From: Acidomonas methanolica
GTDB taxonomy: Bacteria; Pseudomonadota; Alphaproteobacteria; Acetobacterales; Acetobacteraceae
Reading direction: 5' to 3'
NCBI RefSeq assembly: GCF_004346035.1
Contig: NZ_SLZN01000002.1
Coordinates: 62,001-126,000, forward strand
Length of the DNA: 64,000 bases
A model generated the notes under the pieces. It had not been told where the DNA came from, ran no database searches, and saw only the letters and a program-made list of their open reading frames with translations. This document shows positions 9,369 to 17,815 of the stretch, piece by piece. The translations under genes were made by a program, and so were the position numbers. Each line of letters opens with the position of its first letter. Position 1 is the first letter of the stretch.

Positions 9369-10763
9369 ATGCGGTACATTTCGACACGCGGGGACGCCCG
9401 CCCTCGCTCGTTTTCCGATTGTCTTCTGGCCGGTCTCGCGGAGGATGGCGGCCTTTACATGCCGGAATCCTGGCCCCATTTCCCGGCAACGGAATGGCGC
9501 GCGTTGCGGGGCCTGCCCTATCCCGAACTGGCGGCACGCGTCATCGCGCCGTTCGCGGCCGGATCGCTCGACCTTCCGACGCTGGAACGGCTCTGTCACG
9601 AGGCTTATGCCGGGTTCGACCATGCCGCGATCGCGCCTCTGGTGGAGATCGAGAACGGGCTGTTCGCGCTCGAACTCTTCCACGGTCCGACCCTCGCCTT
9701 CAAGGACATGGCGATGCAGTTGCTGGGGCGGCTTTTCGACCATGTCCTGACCGAACGCGACGAGACCGTCACCATCGTCGGCGCGACTTCCGGAGACACC
9801 GGCTCGGCCGCCATCGAGGCCTTCCGCGGCAGCGCCCGCGTCTCCGTCGTCATCCTGCATCCGCAAGGCCGCACGTCCGAGGTGCAGCGTCGCCAGATGA
9901 CCACCGTCCGGGACGCCAATATCCACAATATCGCGCTCGACGGCACGTTCGACGATTGCCAGGACATGGTGAAGGCCATGTTCGCCGATCTCCCCTTCCG
10001 GGACGAGGTGAGGCTTTCGGCGGTCAATTCCATCAACTGGGCGCGCATCGCCGCGCAGATTCCCTATTACGTCCGCGCGGCGCTCGCCTTCGGCGCGCCG
10101 GAAAATCCGGTCTCCTTCGCCGTACCCACTGGAAATTTCGGCAACGTGCTCGCGGCCTGGGCCGCGTCACGGATGGGTTTGCCGGTCCGCCGTCTGTGCA
10201 TCGGCTCCAACCGCAACGACATCCTGACGCGCTTCCTGTCCAGCAACGACATGAGCATCCGAGGCGTGGAGCCGAGTCTCTCTCCCTCCATGGATATCCA
10301 GGTGTCGTCGAATTTCGAGCGCCTCCTCTTCGAACTTCTCGGACGCGACTCCGCCGCCTGCGCCGCGACCATGACGGCATTCCGCAAGACGGGCCACATG
10401 GCGATTCCGCCGGCGGCGTGGGAAAAGGCGTGCGAAACTTTCGCCGGGCTCCGGCTGGACGATGACGAGACGCTGGCGGAAATGCAGCGTCTCTTCCGTG
10501 AAAGCCGCTACCTCGCCGACCCGCATTCCGCGATCGGCCTCGCCGCCGGGCGCGCGGGGCGCGAGACCGGCGTGCCGATGGCCGCCGCCGCGACGGCGCA
10601 TCCCGCGAAATTCCCTGACGCCGTGCGCGAGGCGACCGGCATGTCGCCCGCGCTCCCGCCCCGCCTGTCCGACCTCTTCACGCGCGAGGAGCGTTACGTC
10701 ACGCTGCCGAACGATCTCCACGCGGTGCAGTCGGATATTCGCGCTTTTCTTGCGGCGCGCTAG
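9369..10763 (+). CDS. thrC: Threonine synthase
   Basis: This PLP enzyme converts O-phosphohomoserine to threonine, the last step of threonine synthesis in the cytoplasm. The N-terminus MRYISTRGDARPRSFSDCLL is the classical ThrC opening, and GPTLAFKDMAMQ carries the PLP lysine (K112). GATSGDTGSAA is the phosphate-binding loop. The 464-aa length matches the long (E. coli/yeast-like) ThrC class. It lies between the Yellow-like gene and the M16 peptidase on the same strand, and an M16 peptidase after thrC recurs in alphaproteobacteria. Confidence 0.97.
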   Translation: MRYISTRGDARPRSFSDCLLAGLAEDGGLYMPESWPHFPATEWRALRGLPYPELAARVIAPFAAGSLDLPTLERLCHEAYAGFDHAAIAPLVEIENGLFALELFHGPTLAFKDMAMQLLGRLFDHVLTERDETVTIVGATSGDTGSAAIEAFRGSARVSVVILHPQGRTSEVQRRQMTTVRDANIHNIALDGTFDDCQDMVKAMFADLPFRDEVRLSAVNSINWARIAAQIPYYVRAALAFGAPENPVSFAVPTGNFGNVLAAWAASRMGLPVRRLCIGSNRNDILTRFLSSNDMSIRGVEPSLSPSMDIQVSSNFERLLFELLGRDSAACAATMTAFRKTGHMAIPPAAWEKACETFAGLRLDDDETLAEMQRLFRESRYLADPHSAIGLAAGRAGRETGVPMAAAATAHPAKFPDAVREATGMSPALPPRLSDLFTREERYVTLPNDLHAVQSDIRAFLAAR

Positions 10764-10857
10764 GATAGCGCTGAGGGTCAAAAGACACGGGGAGGCTGGC
10801 GATCACGGCCTCGCCGCCCCATATTCGCCTCTGCCCCTTTTTTCGCAGGATATTTGC

Positions 10858-12126
10858 TTGAGCACCGATCCGATCTCCGTCACCCGCCTGCCCAACGGCC
10901 TCACCATCGTCACCGAGCGCATGACACGGGTGGAGACGGTCTCCTTCGGAGCCTATGTCTCGACGGGCGCCCGGCACGAGAAGGCGACCGAGAATGGCGT
11001 CTCCCATTTTCTCGAACACATGGCCTTCAAGGGCACGACGACCCGCAGCGCCGCGCGCATCGCCGAGGAAATCGAGAATGTCGGCGGCCATATCAACGCC
11101 TACACCGCCCGCGAGCAAACGGCCTATTACGTCAAGCTGCTGAAGGAGGACCTGCCGCTCGGCGTCGATATCATCGGCGACATCCTGACCCACAGCACCT
11201 TCCTCGCCGAGGAGGTGGAGCGCGAGCGCGGCGTCATCCTTCAGGAGATCGGCCAGGCCAACGACACGCCGGACGACATCGTGTTCGACCATTTCCAGGA
11301 AACAGCCTATCCCGGCCAGCCCATGGGCCGCGCCATCCTCGGCACCGAGGACCTCGTGGCCGGGATGAGCCGCGAGACGCTCACCGGCTATATGCGCGAG
11401 CATTACACCTCGCGGAACATGGTGATCGCCGCCGCCGGCAACCTGCATCACGACCAGGTGCTCGATCTCGTCCAGACTCATTTCCGCGACCTGCCGGACC
11501 ATGAGACCGCGCCTGCGGCGGAGGCCCGCTATACGGGCGGCGAGCGGCGCGTGGCGCGCGATCTCGATCAGGCCCATATCCTGCTCGGCTTTCCTTCCGC
11601 CGCCTATCGCGACCCGGATTATCACGCCGTCATGCTGCTCTCGACCATTCTCGGCGGCGGCATGTCCTCGCGCCTCTTTCAGGAAATCCGCGAGAAACGC
11701 GGGCTGGTCTATTCCGTCTATTCCTTCGCGCAACCCTTTCTGGACGGCGGGCTGTTCGCGATCTACGCGGGCACGGGAGAGGAGCAGACGCGCGAGCTCA
11801 TTCCCGTCGCGCTCGACGAACTGCACCGTCTGCCGCAGGGCATCGCGCCGGAGGAACTGTCCCGGGCGCGCGCCCAGCTCAAATCCTCGCTACTCATGTC
11901 GCTCGAAAGCACGGGAAGCCGCTGCGAGCAGATCGCCCGGCAGTTGCAGGTTCACGGCCGCGTCATCCCCACCGCCGAAACGGTGGCGAAGATCGACGCG
12001 GTGACGGAGGCCGACATCATCGCCGCGGCCCGACGCATTTTCTCGGGCGCGCCGACGCTGACCGCCATCGGCCCCGTCTCCGGAATGCCCGACCTCGACT
12101 CCATCCGCGCGAGACTCGCCGCATGA
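10858..12126 (+). CDS. M16 family zinc metallopeptidase (mitochondrial processing peptidase-like)
   Basis: This 422-aa protein carries the inverted zinc motif HFLEH at residues 50-54, with the downstream glutamate in ERERGVILQEI, as in pitrilysin-like peptidases and the beta subunit of mitochondrial processing peptidase. The second half is the usual catalytically inactive repeat (ILGGGMSSRLFQEIREKRGLVYSV). No signal peptide is visible, so a cytoplasmic location is likely. The start is taken at TTG 10858 because AGGA lies eight bases upstream and the family begins just after it (VTRLPNGLTIVTE). The open frame continues far upstream but antisense-like to thrC, so that part is discounted. It overlaps pmbA by four bases (ATGA), indicating translational coupling. 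Confidence 0.92.
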   Translation: MSTDPISVTRLPNGLTIVTERMTRVETVSFGAYVSTGARHEKATENGVSHFLEHMAFKGTTTRSAARIAEEIENVGGHINAYTAREQTAYYVKLLKEDLPLGVDIIGDILTHSTFLAEEVERERGVILQEIGQANDTPDDIVFDHFQETAYPGQPMGRAILGTEDLVAGMSRETLTGYMREHYTSRNMVIAAAGNLHHDQVLDLVQTHFRDLPDHETAPAAEARYTGGERRVARDLDQAHILLGFPSAAYRDPDYHAVMLLSTILGGGMSSRLFQEIREKRGLVYSVYSFAQPFLDGGLFAIYAGTGEEQTRELIPVALDELHRLPQGIAPEELSRARAQLKSSLLMSLESTGSRCEQIARQLQVHGRVIPTAETVAKIDAVTEADIIAAARRIFSGAPTLTAIGPVSGMPDLDSIRARLAA

Positions 12127-13466
12127 GCGACGACACGGCCCAGCAACTCCGGGATCTGCTGGAGGCGGCACGCAAGGCCGGGGCGGACAAGGCGGACGCC
12201 GTCGCGATCTCCTCCCTCACCGTCTCCGCCATGTGTCGCAAGGGCGTGCCGGAAGGGCTGGAGCATTCGGAAACGAGCTCGATCGGACTTCGCGTCTTCA
12301 TCGGCCAGCGCGCCGCCACCGTCTCGGCGACCGAACTCGACCCCGCACGCTTCGCCGCTTTGGCGGAGCAGGCCGTCGCCATGGCGCGCGTGCTGCCGGA
12401 GGATTTCTATCTCGGTCTGGCCGATCCGGAAGATCAGGGCAGTGTGGACGCAGCGGCGCTCGATCTGGCCGATCCCGGTCCCGCGCCCGATCTCGCCGCC
12501 CTGCTCGAACGGGCGCGCGCCGTCGAGGACGCCGCTCTGGCCGTGACGGGCGTGACGAATTCCAGCGGCGCCTCGGCGTCCTATGGACGGAGTCGCGTCA
12601 CCCTCGCCGACACCAACGGCTTTACCGGCAGCTACAGCCGCACCAGCCACGGCGCGGGCGTCAGCGTCCTCGCGGGCGTCGGCGAATCCATGCAACGCGA
12701 CTACGCCAGCCACGGAACCGTCCATCTCGCCGATCTCGACGCCCCCGAAAGACTGGGGCGCGAGGCGGGCGAACGAGCCGTGCGCCGCCTCGATCCCGGC
12801 AAGCCGCGCACCGGCAGACTCCCCGTGGTCTTCGACCCGCGCGTCTCGGGAAGCCTGCCGGGGCATCTCGTCTCGGCGATCAACGGCGCGGCCATTGCAC
12901 GCGGCACTTCATTCCTCGCCACGAAAATGGGCGAGGCGATCCTGCCGCAGGGCCTCAGCCTTATTGACGACCCCCTTCGCCCCCGAGGCTTGCGCTCCCG
13001 GCCGTTCGACGGGGAAGGCCATCGCGCCTCGGTCCTGGCCCTGGTCGAGAACGGCATCTTGCGCGAATGGGTGCTGGATACGCGCGCGGCCCGTCAGTTG
13101 GGGCTGAAGCCGAATGGACGCGCCGTGCGCGGCGTGGGCGCGCCGCCGGGTCCGGGAACGAGCAATCTCTATCTGGCGGGCGGCGCGACTCCGGTCGCGG
13201 AGTTGATCGCGGATATCGTCGAAGGTGTGTGGGTGGATGAGCTGATGGGGTCCTCCATCAACGGGCTGACCGGCGATTACAGCCGGGGCGCGTCCGGCTT
13301 CATGATCCGCAACGGCCAACTGGCCGAGCCGGTCGCGGAACTCACCATCGCCGGAAACCTTCTGGAGATGTTCCAGTCGCTGCGCGCCGCCGATGATCTC
13401 GTCTTCCGGCGCGGCATCGACGCGCCGACGTTGCGGATCGACGGCATGCGGGTCGCCGGCTCGTGA
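12123..13466 (+). CDS. pmbA: TldD/PmbA family protein (PmbA/TldE-like)
   Basis: PmbA (TldE) partners with TldD as a heterodimeric metalloprotease that trims small modified peptides such as microcin B17 and helps degrade the CcdA antitoxin in E. coli. The 447-aa product has the family's features: an N-terminal domain with a GLRVFIGQRAATVSATEL segment, a central VVFDPRVSGSLPGHLV region, and a C-terminal SSINGLTGDYSRGASGFMI block. It lacks the HExxxH zinc motif of TldD, as expected for the PmbA partner. No tldD gene is present in the window. It starts inside the stop of the M16 peptidase gene, so two peptidase-type genes are co-translated. Confidence 0.92.
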   Translation: MSDDTAQQLRDLLEAARKAGADKADAVAISSLTVSAMCRKGVPEGLEHSETSSIGLRVFIGQRAATVSATELDPARFAALAEQAVAMARVLPEDFYLGLADPEDQGSVDAAALDLADPGPAPDLAALLERARAVEDAALAVTGVTNSSGASASYGRSRVTLADTNGFTGSYSRTSHGAGVSVLAGVGESMQRDYASHGTVHLADLDAPERLGREAGERAVRRLDPGKPRTGRLPVVFDPRVSGSLPGHLVSAINGAAIARGTSFLATKMGEAILPQGLSLIDDPLRPRGLRSRPFDGEGHRASVLALVENGILREWVLDTRAARQLGLKPNGRAVRGVGAPPGPGTSNLYLAGGATPVAELIADIVEGVWVDELMGSSINGLTGDYSRGASGFMIRNGQLAEPVAELTIAGNLLEMFQSLRAADDLVFRRGIDAPTLRIDGMRVAGS

Positions 13467-13492
13467 CGGACGGAAAGAAGGAGTTATCCAGG

Positions 13493-14380
13493 ATGCGCTT
13501 GATCCACGCTCTCGCCGCATTGGCGCTCCTCGCCGGCGCGGGGCTGCACCCGGCCGATGCCCGCCCCGGTCGCGGCACCTCTCTCGGCAGTCGCGGCAGC
13601 CGCACCTACAGCCTGCCGCCACCGACCGCGACGGCGCCGAATTTCGTGCGCCCCATGGATCGCAGTCTCACCGCCCGTTCGGCCATGCCCTCCGCCGCAC
13701 CCGCGACGCCGTATCCGATGAACCGACCCTATGGCATGGTCAACCGCCATCCGTTCATGACCGGCTTCGCCGGGGGTCTTCTCGGAGCCGGTCTCTTCGG
13801 CCTGTTGTCCGGCCACGGGCTGTTCGGCGGCGTCCACGGGTTGTTCTCGTTCATCGGCTTTCTGATCCAGATCGCAATCATCGGCGCGATCGTCGTCTGG
13901 CTGCTGCGCCGCTTCGGGGGCGGCCGGAGCGCCTCGTCCCCGGGCGCCGGAATGAACCGCGCCCCCTCGGGCGGCGTCACCATCACGCCGGATGATTATC
14001 GCGCCTTCGAGCGCCTGTTGCTCGATATTCAGGCCGCGTGGAGCGCGCAGAATCTCCGGGCGCTCAATACGATGGCGACGCCCGAGATGGTGTCCCATTT
14101 CAGCGAGCAACTGGCCGATTACGCGAGCCGTGGCGCGCGCAACGTCACGTCGAACGTCCGTTTCCAGCGCGGCGACCTGTCGGAAGCCTGGCGCGAGGGC
14201 AATTTGACCTACGCCACCGTCGCGATGCAGTACAGCCTGACCGACGTCACGACGGACATGTTGGGCCATGTCATCGACGGCAGCGCGACCGAGCCCATGA
14301 TGGTGACGGAACTCTGGACGTTCGTTCGCGCGGACGGGCGCGGCAACTGGATTCTCTCGGCAATCCAGCAGGCGGGATAA
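13493..14380 (+). CDS. Tim44-like domain membrane/exported protein
   Basis: The 295-aa product has an N-terminal signal-like segment (residues 1-23, ending ADA), a proline/serine-rich linker, and two hydrophobic stretches around residues 85-140 containing GLLGAGLFGLLSG and IAIIGAIVVWLLRRF. The C-terminal domain of about 130 residues begins near DYRAFERLLLDIQAAW and shows the Tim44/MRP-L45-type pattern (LRALNTMATPEMVSHF...ATVAMQYSLTD...ELWTFVRADG). Tim44-domain proteins in bacteria are membrane-associated and of uncertain function. ATG 13493 is chosen because AAGGAG lies about nine bases upstream; a longer in-frame start at 13463 would erase the signal peptide. It ends at a hairpin shared with the convergent ctaB operon. 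Confidence 0.85.
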   Translation: MRLIHALAALALLAGAGLHPADARPGRGTSLGSRGSRTYSLPPPTATAPNFVRPMDRSLTARSAMPSAAPATPYPMNRPYGMVNRHPFMTGFAGGLLGAGLFGLLSGHGLFGGVHGLFSFIGFLIQIAIIGAIVVWLLRRFGGGRSASSPGAGMNRAPSGGVTITPDDYRAFERLLLDIQAAWSAQNLRALNTMATPEMVSHFSEQLADYASRGARNVTSNVRFQRGDLSEAWREGNLTYATVAMQYSLTDVTTDMLGHVIDGSATEPMMVTELWTFVRADGRGNWILSAIQQAG

Positions 14381-14390
14381 TCCCCCGCCT
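14370..14390. terminator. Hairpin between convergent genes (candidate bidirectional terminator)
   Basis: AGGCGGG (14370-14376) and CCCGCCT (14384-14390) form a perfect 7-bp stem with a 7-base loop. It overlaps the stop of the Tim44 gene and lies six bases before the stop of the 32-aa gene on the other strand. There is no T-run on either side, so termination is inferred from position and stability only. Confidence 0.5.
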
Positions 14391-14395
14391 GTCGC

Positions 14396-14494
14396 TCAAA
14401 GCCGCAGCAGGCCGATGGTGAAGAGGATTGCGCCCAGCAGGGCGATCCCCGCCGCCAGCCCGTAGATGCGGCCGCGCCGGTTGGCGTCGTTCAT
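14396..14494 (-). CDS. 32-aa single-span membrane protein (CoxF-like position)
   Basis: This very short gene encodes a basic, polar N-terminus (MNDANRRGR) followed by one hydrophobic helix of about 22 residues. Its ATG overlaps the ctaB stop in an ATGA arrangement, a strong sign of genuine, coupled translation. In alphaproteobacterial cytochrome c oxidase operons a tiny one-helix gene (often called coxF) commonly sits right after ctaB, and this peptide has the same size class, topology and place. The sequence itself is too short to prove homology. Usually it is followed by ctaG and the subunit III gene; here neither follows, and the operon ends in a hairpin. Confidence 0.6.
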   Translation of the reverse strand: MNDANRRGRIYGLAAGIALLGAILFTIGLLRL

Positions 14495-15435
14495 GCGAAA
14501 AACACCCGATCGACGAGCAGGCCCAGAAAGAGAAGGAACAGATAGGCCAGCGAATAGCGGAAGGCGAACTTTGCCGGACGATCGCCGGTCAGGCTCTCGC
14601 CGCGCTCGTTCTGCCGGTCGAACAGCACCCGGAAGGCGCAGGCGATGAAGCCGAGATCGAGCATGACCGCCGTGACCGTATAAACCGGCCCGCAAAGTCG
14701 CATCACGCTCGGCACCAGCGTCACGGCGCCGAGGATGAAAGTATAGACGAGGATGTTCCAGCGCGTGTGACGCGGCCCTTTCACGACGGGCAGCATGGGA
14801 ATCCCGGCGCGCGAGTAATCCTTGCAAGCGTAGAGCGACAGCGACCAGAAATGCGGCGGCGTCCAGAGAAAGACGATCGCGAACATCACGACCGGCAGCA
14901 CGGCCATGCCGCCCGTCACCGCCGCCCAGCCGATCATCGGCGGGAAAGCCCCCGCCGCCCCACCGATCACGATGTTCTGCGGCGTGCTGCGCTTGAGCCA
15001 CATCGTATAGATCACGGCATAGAAGAAGATGGAGAAGGCAAGGATGCCCGCCGCCAGCGCATTGCTCGCCAGCCAGAGCACGACGACCGAAATCACCGCC
15101 AACACGACGCCATAGACCAGCGCGGAATCGGCATCCATGCGACCGCCCGGTATCGGGCGCACGGCGGTCCGCTTCATCACCGCGTCGATATCGCGGTCAT
15201 ACCACATGTTGATCGCCCCGGCCGCGCCGGCGCCGGCGCAGATGCAGGCCATATAGATCAGCCCCGCCGCAACGGGCGGCCAATGCGGCGCGACGGCCAT
15301 CCCCGCGACGCCGGTGAATACGACGAGGGAAATCACGCGCGGCTTGAGGAGCGCCAGCCAGTCCCGCAACGCTGACCCCGCCGCGCCCGGTCCGCCAGCG
15401 CGTGACGGGGCAGCAATCTCCAGCGCGGCACTCAT
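14491..15435 (-). CDS. ctaB: Protoheme IX farnesyltransferase (heme O synthase)
   Basis: CtaB/CyoE transfers a farnesyl group to heme B, producing the heme O used by bo3 ubiquinol oxidase or converted to heme A. The 314-aa product is a UbiA-family polytopic membrane protein with the conserved allylic diphosphate motif NMWYDRDIDAVMKRT and PLPGG-like RPIPGGRM, and with the second cytoplasmic loop FLWTPPHFWSLSLY...DYSRAGIPMLPVV. ATG 15435 is chosen as it begins the family's N-terminal DWLALLKPRV region; the longer frame upstream belongs to the overlapping neighbour. It overlaps the CoxI-like gene by four bases, so the two are translationally coupled. It may serve a bo3 oxidase encoded elsewhere. 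Confidence 0.96.
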   Translation of the reverse strand: MSAALEIAAPSRAGGPGAAGSALRDWLALLKPRVISLVVFTGVAGMAVAPHWPPVAAGLIYMACICAGAGAAGAINMWYDRDIDAVMKRTAVRPIPGGRMDADSALVYGVVLAVISVVVLWLASNALAAGILAFSIFFYAVIYTMWLKRSTPQNIVIGGAAGAFPPMIGWAAVTGGMAVLPVVMFAIVFLWTPPHFWSLSLYACKDYSRAGIPMLPVVKGPRHTRWNILVYTFILGAVTLVPSVMRLCGPVYTVTAVMLDLGFIACAFRVLFDRQNERGESLTGDRPAKFAFRYSLAYLFLLFLGLLVDRVFFA

Positions 15436-16670
15436 GCGCGTTCCCTCACATGGCTGAACGCCACCCATGCCACCAGAGGCATGACGATCAGAACCGCGAG
15501 GCTGGTCAGTTCCGCTCCGAACTGGCCGAGCACGGGCGACCCCCACAAGGTGCAGACCGTTCCCAGCGCCGCCAACAGCACATGCCCCACTTCGAACCAG
15601 CGTGGCGCGTCGAGCCCCATCACCCGGCGCATCCACATGTAGCACCCCCCCAGCCCGGCGAACACCGCGCCGAACAGCACGGCGGAATGGAAATCCTCCA
15701 GCCCGGATTGAAAGAGGCGGAAGGCCCAGCCTGCCGAACCCAACAGGAGCGCGCCAATCGCCCAGAGGGCGAAGGGTTCCAGCTCGACCCGCTTGCCCCA
15801 CATGTCCCGGCACAGAACCGCCACGAATGTCAGAGCTGGCAACGCGCCGAACACGATCTCACTCCAGAACGGATAGGCGGCCCCTTCGAGATAATCATGC
15901 GCCCAGAGCACCGGCCCCGGCAACGCCATGACGGCAAGAAGCAGAGGCAGCGCACGCCCCGCGCGCAGAGGCGGCAGCGCCTCGCACGCTGTTCCGAAGG
16001 AGAGCACCAGGGCTAGCGCCGTCATCGGCGCCCTGCACTGCGTCAGAAGATGCTGCCATATGGCCGATGACGGCGTTGCCCGCGCCAGGTCGTGCGTCAC
16101 CTCCGCCGCGATCAGCGGGCAGACGATCACGAGCGCCATCGCTCCGAGCAACTGCGACCACACGAACAACGACAGATCGCCGAAGCGGCCCGGCCGTTCT
16201 TCCAGCACCGTGACCACCGTGCCGAGCGCCAGTCCGAAAAGACCGGCGGCCCAGAGCAGTAGCGCCACGCCCATGTAGAGCGCGTCATGGGACGAAATGA
16301 ACGATCCGACAGGCGACATCAGCATGACGGACAGCGCCAGCATCACCCAGCACACCCGGTCACATCCCGGAAAGACCGGCCCGCCTATCCCGAGCCGGGC
16401 GGGCAGTAGCCAGCGGCCGCATCCTCCCAGCAACGCCAGCGGCACGGCATAGAAATCGAGCAGGAAACCATGGCGCAGCAGCAGCGACTCGTCCGCGCCG
16501 CCCAGTGCCAGCATGCCGCCGGCCATGCCTGCCAGTGCGGAAAGTCCAAAAAAGAGCGCTCCGTCGGCCCAGCTTGCCGGCCGTGATGCGTCCCCGAGCG
16601 AGTTCGCCTGCGTCAAAACCCAGTCCTCGTGATCTGCCGCGCGCCCGTTCGTCCGGTCGCGAGGGGCCAT
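15432..16670 (-). CDS. Cytochrome oxidase subunit I-like membrane protein lacking the heme a3/CuB site
   Basis: A 412-aa protein with about a dozen hydrophobic helices that follows the CoxI pattern: RHGFLLDFYAVPLALLGG (helix II), PLFVWS-like LFVWSQLL, WQHLL, VLWAH, and FHSAVLFGAVFAG (helix X). Comparing by eye with canonical CoxI, the low-spin heme ligands are kept (H67 and H328). The copper/high-spin site is lost: GHPEVY reads RAPMTA (A214 and M216 in place of H and E), the HH pair is H258-D259, and the heme a3 histidine is D326. It is also shorter than a normal subunit I (about 530 aa). It is coupled to ctaB and follows pmtA by 17 bp, with no coxB or coxC nearby. It could be a bis-histidine heme protein, an assembly factor or a decaying oxidase remnant. 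Homology is by pattern; function is unknown. Confidence 0.7.
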   Translation of the reverse strand: MAPRDRTNGRAADHEDWVLTQANSLGDASRPASWADGALFFGLSALAGMAGGMLALGGADESLLLRHGFLLDFYAVPLALLGGCGRWLLPARLGIGGPVFPGCDRVCWVMLALSVMLMSPVGSFISSHDALYMGVALLLWAAGLFGLALGTVVTVLEERPGRFGDLSLFVWSQLLGAMALVIVCPLIAAEVTHDLARATPSSAIWQHLLTQCRAPMTALALVLSFGTACEALPPLRAGRALPLLLAVMALPGPVLWAHDYLEGAAYPFWSEIVFGALPALTFVAVLCRDMWGKRVELEPFALWAIGALLLGSAGWAFRLFQSGLEDFHSAVLFGAVFAGLGGCYMWMRRVMGLDAPRWFEVGHVLLAALGTVCTLWGSPVLGQFGAELTSLAVLIVMPLVAWVAFSHVRERA

Positions 16671-16687
16671 CTCCTCTTCCGCCGCCT

Positions 16688-17413
16688 TCAGGCCACGAGG
16701 GCGGCTTGACCTTCTTTAGTCCCCTCGTGCCGCAATGTCACCAAGGTGAAAAGCCCGGCCGGCGGAACGGGAACGATCTCGGCGCGGGCGAGATCATCCG
16801 GCGGCAGGAGCGATTCCATCGCGAAATCAGGATGCCAGCCCAGCGAGCGCGAGGCCCGCGCCATGCCGCGCTCCACGGCGAGTCGCATGCCGCCGCGCGC
16901 GAGGAAGTGATTGACGAAGAGAATATGGCCGCCCGGCTTCACCACGCGCTTGAGTTCCGTCAGCAGGCGGCGGGGGTGGGGGACGACCGAGGCCACGAAC
17001 ATGGCCACGGCGATGTCGAAACTCGCCTCGGGAAAGCTCGTCTGCTCCGCGTCCATTTCGAGCAGGTCGTCGATATTGCTCAACCGCTCCCGCACCACGC
17101 GCTCACGGGCGCGGTCCAGCATGGCGTCCGAGAGATCGATGCCGGTGATGGATTTCGCGCCACTGTAAAACGGCAGGGCGAGGCCGGTGCCGACGCCGAC
17201 TTCCAGCACCCGGGCGCCCGGCAGGGCGTTCACCGCCGCCACGGCACGGCGGCGGCCGAAGGCGGAAACCCCTCCGAACACATTGTCATAGACCCGCGCC
17301 CAGCGGCGATAGGCCGCCTTGACGGACTCGGCGTCCAACGCAGTGTGCGGCCTGTGCATGCCCAGTTCGCGGTCCTGATCCGGACCGACAGCAGACAACT
17401 CAGGTCGTTTCAT
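16688..17413 (-). CDS. pmtA: Class I SAM methyltransferase, PmtA-type phosphatidylethanolamine N-methyltransferase
   Basis: The likely role is stepwise methylation of phosphatidylethanolamine towards phosphatidylcholine at the inner membrane. The 241-aa product has the N-terminal YRRWARVYDNVFGGV region and motif I LEVGVGTGLALPFY that are typical of the Rhodobacter-type PmtA family, followed by GIDLSDAMLDRARERV (motif post-I) and VVKPGGHILFVNHF. ATG 17413 is preferred because AGGAAG lies seven bases upstream; an upstream in-frame GTG at 17443 would add ten residues. It appears to head the operon with the CoxI-like gene, ctaB and the 32-aa gene. In acetic acid bacteria a pmt gene of this type has been linked to acetic acid tolerance. 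Another substrate (for example a quinone or other lipid) cannot be excluded. Confidence 0.8.
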   Translation of the reverse strand: MKRPELSAVGPDQDRELGMHRPHTALDAESVKAAYRRWARVYDNVFGGVSAFGRRRAVAAVNALPGARVLEVGVGTGLALPFYSGAKSITGIDLSDAMLDRARERVVRERLSNIDDLLEMDAEQTSFPEASFDIAVAMFVASVVPHPRRLLTELKRVVKPGGHILFVNHFLARGGMRLAVERGMARASRSLGWHPDFAMESLLPPDDLARAEIVPVPPAGLFTLVTLRHEGTKEGQAALVA

Positions 17414-17516
17414 CGGGCTTCCTTTTCCTGCTCGTGCCGTCATGTTCCTCCGGCCCGCGCGTCCCCGCCGGATGCACAGCGACTACCCGATAAAGAGGCG
17501 GCTGGCGAGAGGCGGT

Positions 17517-17546
17517 TTGCACCCGGGCGGCTCGGGCGGCTATAAT
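17517..17546 (+). promoter_or_regulatory. Candidate sigma-70 promoter for the small membrane protein gene
   Basis: A perfect TATAAT at 17541-17546 is preceded after 18 bases by TTGCAC (17517-17522). The predicted transcription start near 17553 gives a 5' leader of about 30 bases before the ATG at 17583. The -35 box is imperfect. Confidence 0.5.
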
Positions 17547-17582
17547 TTCCATTCCCTTAGCCTGAGCGGATCACGCGAGACC

Positions 17583-17795
17583 ATGCTGATCACACTTCTC
17601 GTCATTCTCTCGGTTCTGGCGTGGGTCTCGATCATTTGCGTCTATTTCCATGCGGAAATCGTCTCGGCCCTGGCCAACCGCTTCAAACGGGACAAGCCTC
17701 CCGCCGCTCCCGCCACTATGACCGGAAAACTCCCCGGCGCCCCCCCGCAGGACGCGCCCATCTTCGAACGCGCGCCGACCGGCCGCCAGAACTGA
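17583..17795 (+). CDS. Small membrane protein of unknown function
   Basis: The 70-aa product opens with one hydrophobic helix (about residues 1-21, MLITLLVILSVLAWVSIICV), a short basic amphipathic stretch (ANRFKRDK), and then a proline/alanine-rich polar tail. This suggests an inner-membrane anchor with a flexible cytoplasmic end. A good -10 box about 37 bases upstream supports an independent transcript. It lies alone between the divergent pmtA operon and the convergent gshB. I do not recognise the family. Confidence 0.65.
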   Translation: MLITLLVILSVLAWVSIICVYFHAEIVSALANRFKRDKPPAAPATMTGKLPGAPPQDAPIFERAPTGRQN

Positions 17796-17815
17796 GCGCA
17801 TTGCGTGGGCCGGCC

